Assembly (NCBI GenBank): GCA_947626435.1
Contig: CANQSB010000026.1
Location: 1 to 46,853 of the forward strand
Origin: an uncultured Lachnospiraceae bacterium
GTDB lineage: Bacteria; Bacillota; Clostridia; Lachnospirales; Lachnospiraceae
Direction: 5' to 3'
DNA: 46,853 bases
Positions 41,482 through 46,853 of this stretch are shown here, piece after piece. The notes beneath the pieces are model-generated. The model saw only the letters and a program-made list of their open reading frames with translations, searched no databases and was not told the DNA's origin. The stretch's first letter is position 1. Each line of letters starts with the position of its first letter. A program made the position numbers and the translations under genes.

Positions 41482-41796
41482 TTAGAAAATCTTTTCATTC
41501 TTTCCCTCTCTCATATATATCGCCCCAAACGGACACACCTTCGCGCATATACCGCACCCCTTACAATGCATATAGTCAAAATCCATCCTCTCCCCTTTTC
41601 GCACAGGAATCGACGAATCAGGACATACAGGCGCACACAGCAAGCACTGCCTGCACTTTTCATCATCCCAAATCGGCGTCGAGGTCCTCCACTCACCCGT
41701 ACAAAAATCCCTCGAAGTCGCCGCCTCATATATCTTGTTCCCCTCCGTTATATCCGTCCAGGGACTCTTTTCATTTATCCTATCATGTATCGCCAT
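41482..41796 (-). CDS. porD: pyruvate:ferredoxin oxidoreductase, delta (2x4Fe-4S) subunit
   Basis: 104 residues. Two ferredoxin motifs: CRQCLLCAPVCPD and CKGCGICAKVCPF, each CxxCxxCxxxCP. The N-terminal NEKSPWTDITEGNKIYEAATSRDFCTGEWRTSTPIWD is typical of PorD. Passes electrons from the TPP subunit to external ferredoxin. GGAGG precedes the ATG. Second gene of the por operon. Confidence 0.95.
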   Translation of the reverse strand: MAIHDRINEKSPWTDITEGNKIYEAATSRDFCTGEWRTSTPIWDDEKCRQCLLCAPVCPDSSIPVRKGERMDFDYMHCKGCGICAKVCPFGAIYMREGKNEKIF

Positions 41797-41844
41797 ACTA
41801 ACCTCCCTAATTCTATTCCAACAAAACCAATAACCTCAACAATA

Positions 41845-41882
41845 CATAAATCATTCAAGAAAAACGCCGCCCCTGCGTTTTT
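41845..41882. repeat. single 34-bp-type unit and hairpin over the porG stop
   Basis: ATAAATCATTCAAG followed by AAAAACGCCGCCCCTGCG matches the 34-bp unit of the array at 28500-28635. It ends in the same hairpin (AAAAACGC / GCGTTTTT, 41860-41882). The repeat supplies the porG stop codon and its last residues. Confidence 0.65.
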
Positions 41883-42450
41883 TAATTGTATCAAACGCCA
41901 TCTTCAACGCCTGCATATTTCCGTCAATGACCTCCGGCTTTTTAGCAAATTTATGCTGAAAAGAACTTTCCATCTCCGACAAAAACTCCTCCTCCCCCAT
42001 AATGCCCGACACTGCTACAGTCGCGGCAAGCATAGGCGAATTGGGATAATTTTTGCCAAGCGTCTTCATCGAAATACTCTTTGCGTCCACAGTATAGACC
42101 GTTCCCTCGTATCCATTCAAATGGCGCATTATCTCCTCCTTTGTATGCTCCGTATTGACGATGACGGCGCCCTCCGTCTTTAATCCCTTTGTCACATCAA
42201 TACTGTCAAGCAAAGTCTCGTCAACCACAACCACATAATCAGGCTCATAGATATTTGAATGAACCGTTATCTCGTCCTCGCTTATGCGGTTGTATGCCGT
42301 AATCGGCGCTCCCATTCTTTCCGGTCCGTACTCCGGAAAGCCCTGCACATGCTTTCCCGTCTTAAACGCGACATCGGCAAGCAAAAGCGCCGCCGTCTTC
42401 GCGCCCTGCCCTCCGCGGCCATGCCATCTGATTTCGACTGTATTTTTCAT
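41851..42450 (-). CDS. porG: pyruvate:ferredoxin oxidoreductase, gamma subunit
   Basis: 199 residues. EIRWHGRGGQGAKTAALLLADVAFKTGKHVQGFPEYGPERMGAPITAYNRISEDEI is the classic PorG opening (GRGGQG). VVVVDETLLDS and TKGLKTEGAVIVNT follow. It binds CoA-side structures and completes the four-subunit enzyme. First gene of the operon, GGAGG before the ATG. Its C-terminal KKRRGGVFLE is encoded by a dispersed 34-bp repeat unit. Confidence 0.95.
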   Translation of the reverse strand: MKNTVEIRWHGRGGQGAKTAALLLADVAFKTGKHVQGFPEYGPERMGAPITAYNRISEDEITVHSNIYEPDYVVVVDETLLDSIDVTKGLKTEGAVIVNTEHTKEEIMRHLNGYEGTVYTVDAKSISMKTLGKNYPNSPMLAATVAVSGIMGEEEFLSEMESSFQHKFAKKPEVIDGNMQALKMAFDTIKKRRGGVFLE

Positions 42451-42462
42451 AATAGTCCTCCT

Positions 42463-43368
42463 CTATTTTAAAATGCTGACCCTAAACTCCACATCCGCCA
42501 CGCTCAATATGTCATTGTCCGCAAGCTCCATTATCTCATATGGCGGAATAAACTCGCCGTTTACAAATGTGTGGTTCGTACTGTCCAAATCCTGTACAAA
42601 ATATTTATTGTTGAGCTTTATTATATTGCAGTGGCGCCTGCTGACCGCCCTTGAAACAGTGTCCGGTATGCCGCCGCCTGCATCGCTTTCTTTTTTCCCG
42701 ATGACAAAATCGCCCTCGTCTATATTAAAAACAAGCTCGCCATCCCTGCTTACATACAAAAGCCTGAGCATGGCATTCGGCTCCGAAGCCTTTTTTTCGA
42801 CGAGCAAATCGGAAGTTCCCAAGCCAAGCTCGTTTATCTCATTGAGCGCATCGCTTATGCCAAGATGCCCTCCCGCAAACATCGACGCAATATCAGCTAC
42901 GCGCCGCGCCTTGTTTGCTGAAAGAAATGCCGCTATATGCTCTACGGTCTGTTCAAGCCGCCCGCCCCAGCTCAAGCTTTCGCCATAACGAAACTCCCCT
43001 GTTATGGGAAGCAGCGCAAGCATAGGCCGTCTGTTCTCCAAATCATAAAATATATGCTCGTACTCGTACCAGACGCATTCCTTCTTTAAAAAGCCGTTTT
43101 CCTCAACCTTTTCACAGACAAAAAACAATTCATAAAGCAAATCTATAATATCATTATCACTAAATTTGTCAAGTACTTCTGACAAATGTGCTATATTTGG
43201 CAATTCAAGGCTGAATATAAGCTCCTCGCCGCTGTCTTTGTGCTTTACCTCAAACGGCAGCATATTTGATATTTTTTCCTGCTCCAGAATTTTGCAGCTC
43301 ATCTCAAAACACAACGCAGGCTCCTGAAACAAAAAAGAGAGCTGCCTGTCATTTTCCCTAACTATCAT
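42463..43368 (-). CDS. DUF6382-FHA domain protein
   Basis: 301 residues from the ATG at 43368, which has GGAGG eight bases upstream and overlaps the stop of the previous gene; the longer frame starts inside that gene. Residues 1 to about 165 resemble DUF6382 (a kinase-like or EssB-like fold): PFEVKHKDSGEELIFSLELPNIAHLSEVLDKF...LLYELFFVCEKVEENGFL. A linker follows, then an FHA phosphothreonine-binding domain at about 213-300: FVIGKKES, VSRAVSRRHCNIIKLNNKYFVQDLDSTNHTFVNGEFI. It probably senses Ser/Thr phosphorylation. No kinase gene is in the window. Ends 13 bases before the porG start, but a separate function is likely. Confidence 0.8.
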   Translation of the reverse strand: MIVRENDRQLSFLFQEPALCFEMSCKILEQEKISNMLPFEVKHKDSGEELIFSLELPNIAHLSEVLDKFSDNDIIDLLYELFFVCEKVEENGFLKKECVWYEYEHIFYDLENRRPMLALLPITGEFRYGESLSWGGRLEQTVEHIAAFLSANKARRVADIASMFAGGHLGISDALNEINELGLGTSDLLVEKKASEPNAMLRLLYVSRDGELVFNIDEGDFVIGKKESDAGGGIPDTVSRAVSRRHCNIIKLNNKYFVQDLDSTNHTFVNGEFIPPYEIMELADNDILSVADVEFRVSILK

Positions 43369-43834
43369 TGCCGCTGCCTCCGTCCCCTTTTTTGTCAAAA
43401 ATCTTCACAGACGCAGAAACATTGTCAAATATATGGCTGACTTCATTGCCGCCGTTGTCCACGCCCTGCAAATTTATCACGAGCTCCCGTCCTTTCAGTC
43501 GTCCGAGCATAAAAACATTGTAAAGGCAATAGCCCGAAACATCCGTAGTATAACGCATTTCCCCATATGAACGCCCGTATATTTCGCGTCTGCTTATCTT
43601 ATTGCACTCAAAGCCTGCCATATTTGCGCTAAACCGCTTATAATACTCGCCCATGCGCAAATACAGCCGCTCGTCATTCAAAGCGTCGCTGCCCCTTGCG
43701 ACATTTATCGCCATCTTCCTGTCCTCGGAAAGCCAGTTGTAGCCTGACAAAAAACGCTCACGCTCCATTTTCAGAAAGGCAGGCACCATTATTTCCATTA
43801 TATTCTCATATATCATGTATTTTTTGTACAGCAC
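43358..43834 (-). CDS. hypothetical protein upstream of the DUF6382-FHA gene
   Basis: 158 residues, GTG start with AGGTG about seven bases upstream. The N-terminus MLYKKYMIYENIMEIMVPAFLKMERERFLSGYNWL is helical; the rest has mixed strands (REIYGRSYGEMRYTTDVSGYCLYNVFMLGRLKGRELVINLQGVDNGG). No signal peptide or membrane segment and no family recognised. Its stop overlaps the next gene by 11 bases, so the two are translationally coupled and presumably work together. Confidence 0.7.
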   Translation of the reverse strand: MLYKKYMIYENIMEIMVPAFLKMERERFLSGYNWLSEDRKMAINVARGSDALNDERLYLRMGEYYKRFSANMAGFECNKISRREIYGRSYGEMRYTTDVSGYCLYNVFMLGRLKGRELVINLQGVDNGGNEVSHIFDNVSASVKIFDKKGDGGSGNDS

Positions 43835-43860
43835 GCCGATTCACCTATGCCACCCTTTAA

Positions 43861-45360
43861 TCATATCTTTTGGTAAAGCCTGCCAAACATTCCCTGCTCC
43901 ACTATGCTCATGCTATGTGTGCGCCCGCAGTCCGCAATCAGATAGTCACCTATCTCGCCAAGCATATATTCGTCCGACTTTGGCGCAAACAGCTTGACGC
44001 CTCTTGTAAGCTGTTTCGCATACACCTTTGTTATCTTTTTGTTTGTGCAAAGCTTCATATAGTCTAAAAGGTCTATGTCATCAGCAGAATCTTTGACCTT
44101 TAACTTAGGCGCATACTCAAGCGTCTCACCATAGCTGTCGGAAAGTTTCCGGTACTCCGACTCAAATTCAGTCTTTGATGTCACCCTCACTCTGCTGTTC
44201 TCTCCCACCAAAATATAAACGCCCTCGTCTATCAAAAGCTCCATATCACCGCTGAGAGACCTCAAAACGCATTGCGCGCCGACCGGCAAAAGCGCCGCCG
44301 CCTCCACATAGCCGATATTGTTCTTCTTGCTCTCGTACATGTCCATGCCCGCTATATCAGGCTTACATTTTCCAAGGTCTATTATGTCATAGCTTTCAAA
44401 ATATTCATTCATTTTGTTGCCAAAGTACGCCTCGGAATGCAGCACCGGATAATACTGCTCATATTTTCTTTCACTCAGGAAACCGCCAGCGCGCTCCGCA
44501 TGTCCGCCGCCTGTGCCTATGTCCTGCGCAAGAAACTGCGCAAGCTCGTTTGCCCGCACTTCCCTGATGCAGCTCCTTACGGAATATTTGTATCCCTCCT
44601 GCGTATGATTAAACACTACACATGTGTAAATCTCATCCACCTGAATAATGAAATCGCTTATTATGCCAAGAAGATTGGGGTCACAAGGCTTTGTCTGGAT
44701 AATGGCATAGTGAAAATCGTTGTTATATATGTATTTTATAAGCGCTATACCCGCTATCTCCAGCTCTTCAAGCGTCAGGTTTGAGTTTTTCAAAAGGTGC
44801 AGCACCTTTTTGTCCGTCGCGACCGCCTCACGCATATCTCTGTCAAGCGGATAAAAAAGCTCCGTAAACTGGTTTGTGTCGCGGTAAAGCCCATAGTAAA
44901 GCGCCGTACCAAGCTTTTTATCGTCGTTTATCGGATAGTCCTCACTCACAAGAAGCTGCCACACCAGCGTAGCGCAGCTCCCCAGATTGGGATTTATTTC
45001 ATAGCCGACTAGTCCCGCTGTGGAAATTTCCCTTTCGTGATGGTCTATGACAGCCATATTTTCAGCGTTGAGTTTTTGCACATTTCCCGCGCCGTACTGG
45101 CAGTCTACCGTCAGCAGCACGCCTTCTATTTTTTCATCACGCGCCGCGCGGTATTTTATCGGAATATGGAGCTTCTCTATCATGAGCTTCAGGTCCGTCT
45201 TCTTTATGCGGTATCTGCCGCTGTATATGAGCGATACCTTTTTTCCCTTGCTTTTAAAATACCTGTAAAGAGCATAGCCCGATGCTATCGCATCCGCGTC
45301 GGGATTATCATGTGCCTGAATCGTAATGGATGTATAGATTTCTAAGTCTTTTAAGCGCAA
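43861..45360 (-). CDS. DHH family phosphoesterase with C-terminal extension
   Basis: 499 residues, TTG start with GGGGGG eight bases upstream. DHH motifs: ITIQAHDNPDADAIASGYALYRYF (12-35, metal-binding DxD), LLTVDCQYGAGN (87-98), MAVIDHHEREI (the DHH box), and GTGGGHAERAGGFLSER, the DHHA1 GGGH motif. NrnA-type nanoRNases and pAp phosphatases have about 310-340 residues. Here about 150 more follow (VEAAALLPVGAQCVLRSLSGDMELLIDEGVYILVGENSRVRVTSKTEFESEYR...), with an unrecognised domain. Likely cytosolic, acting on short RNAs or cyclic dinucleotide products. Upstream of the FHA pair, 26 bases away. Confidence 0.85.
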   Translation of the reverse strand: MRLKDLEIYTSITIQAHDNPDADAIASGYALYRYFKSKGKKVSLIYSGRYRIKKTDLKLMIEKLHIPIKYRAARDEKIEGVLLTVDCQYGAGNVQKLNAENMAVIDHHEREISTAGLVGYEINPNLGSCATLVWQLLVSEDYPINDDKKLGTALYYGLYRDTNQFTELFYPLDRDMREAVATDKKVLHLLKNSNLTLEELEIAGIALIKYIYNNDFHYAIIQTKPCDPNLLGIISDFIIQVDEIYTCVVFNHTQEGYKYSVRSCIREVRANELAQFLAQDIGTGGGHAERAGGFLSERKYEQYYPVLHSEAYFGNKMNEYFESYDIIDLGKCKPDIAGMDMYESKKNNIGYVEAAALLPVGAQCVLRSLSGDMELLIDEGVYILVGENSRVRVTSKTEFESEYRKLSDSYGETLEYAPKLKVKDSADDIDLLDYMKLCTNKKITKVYAKQLTRGVKLFAPKSDEYMLGEIGDYLIADCGRTHSMSIVEQGMFGRLYQKI

Positions 45361-45399
45361 CTTTGTTTCCCCCCATCGCCTTCCGACTTGTCACATACA

Positions 45400-45434
45400 A
45401 AACGCTGCCACAGCTTAGTGACAGCGTTTTTAAT
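45400..45434 (-). terminator. intrinsic terminator of guaB
   Basis: Minus strand: ACGCTGTCAC pairs with GTGGCAGCGT around TAAGCT, then TTTGTAT. Confidence 0.7.
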
Positions 45435-45437
45435 CAC

Positions 45438-46853
<1,416 letters not shown>

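Overview
The window looks like a chromosomal segment of an anaerobic, low-to-mid GC Gram-positive of the Clostridia, most likely a gut Lachnospiraceae. The support is: a four-subunit pyruvate:ferredoxin oxidoreductase, AGGAGG-type ribosome binding sites throughout, a perfect CIRCE operator, lipoprotein-type PstS and PrsA-like proteins, DUF5058 and DUF6382-FHA proteins, and pectin-type glycoside hydrolases. The genus call is inference.

Layout. 1-1000: the 3' end of a transposase, then a tRNA-Gly with its own promoter. 1000-8460 (minus strand): a two-gene membrane-protein pair (one DUF5058), a GH3-fold protein lacking the usual catalytic histidine, glyA behind a long structured leader, a GT2 glycosyltransferase, a DUF1653 protein and pilT. 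8647-19613: a GH28-like pectinase (plus) and a GH106-like rhamnosidase (minus), separated by a small AT-rich integrative element of about 5.9 kb. The element carries a tyrosine integrase, serine resolvase, HNH endonuclease, Xre regulator and several unknown genes, and it has split a copy of a chromosomal palindromic repeat. 19858-23265: htpG (CIRCE upstream of its promoter) and a PrsA-like foldase. 23459-26077: an MBOAT acyltransferase and an SGNH hydrolase, probably for extracellular glycan acylation. 26100-33312: a complete phosphate regulon, pstS-pstC-pstA-pstB-phoU and then phoB-phoR. 33506-35165: an RloA-type ATPase followed by a broken rloB, a decayed defence pair. 35399-37993: clpB. 38494-39081: an unknown coiled-coil protein. 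39208-42450: porG-porD-porA-porB. 42463-45360: a DUF6382-FHA protein, an unknown protein and a long DHH phosphoesterase. 45438 to the edge: guaB, cut by the window.

The most distinctive feature is not a gene. Eight copies (plus worn fragments) of a roughly 120-240 bp palindromic repeat with related ends and variable loops sit between genes, several inside operons (pstB/pstA, pstA/pstC, phoB/phoR, MBOAT/SGNH, the DUF5058 pair) and one in the probable clpB 5' leader. A second repeat with a 34-bp unit forms a four-unit tandem array between phoU and phoB, and a lone copy overlaps the porG stop codon. Other candidates for new biology are the long-hairpin glyA leader, the GC-rich repeat region inside the integrative element, and an HtpG with two acidic insertions.

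Many start codons were moved downstream of the longest open frame because a GGAGG-type site lies 5-9 bases before the internal start.
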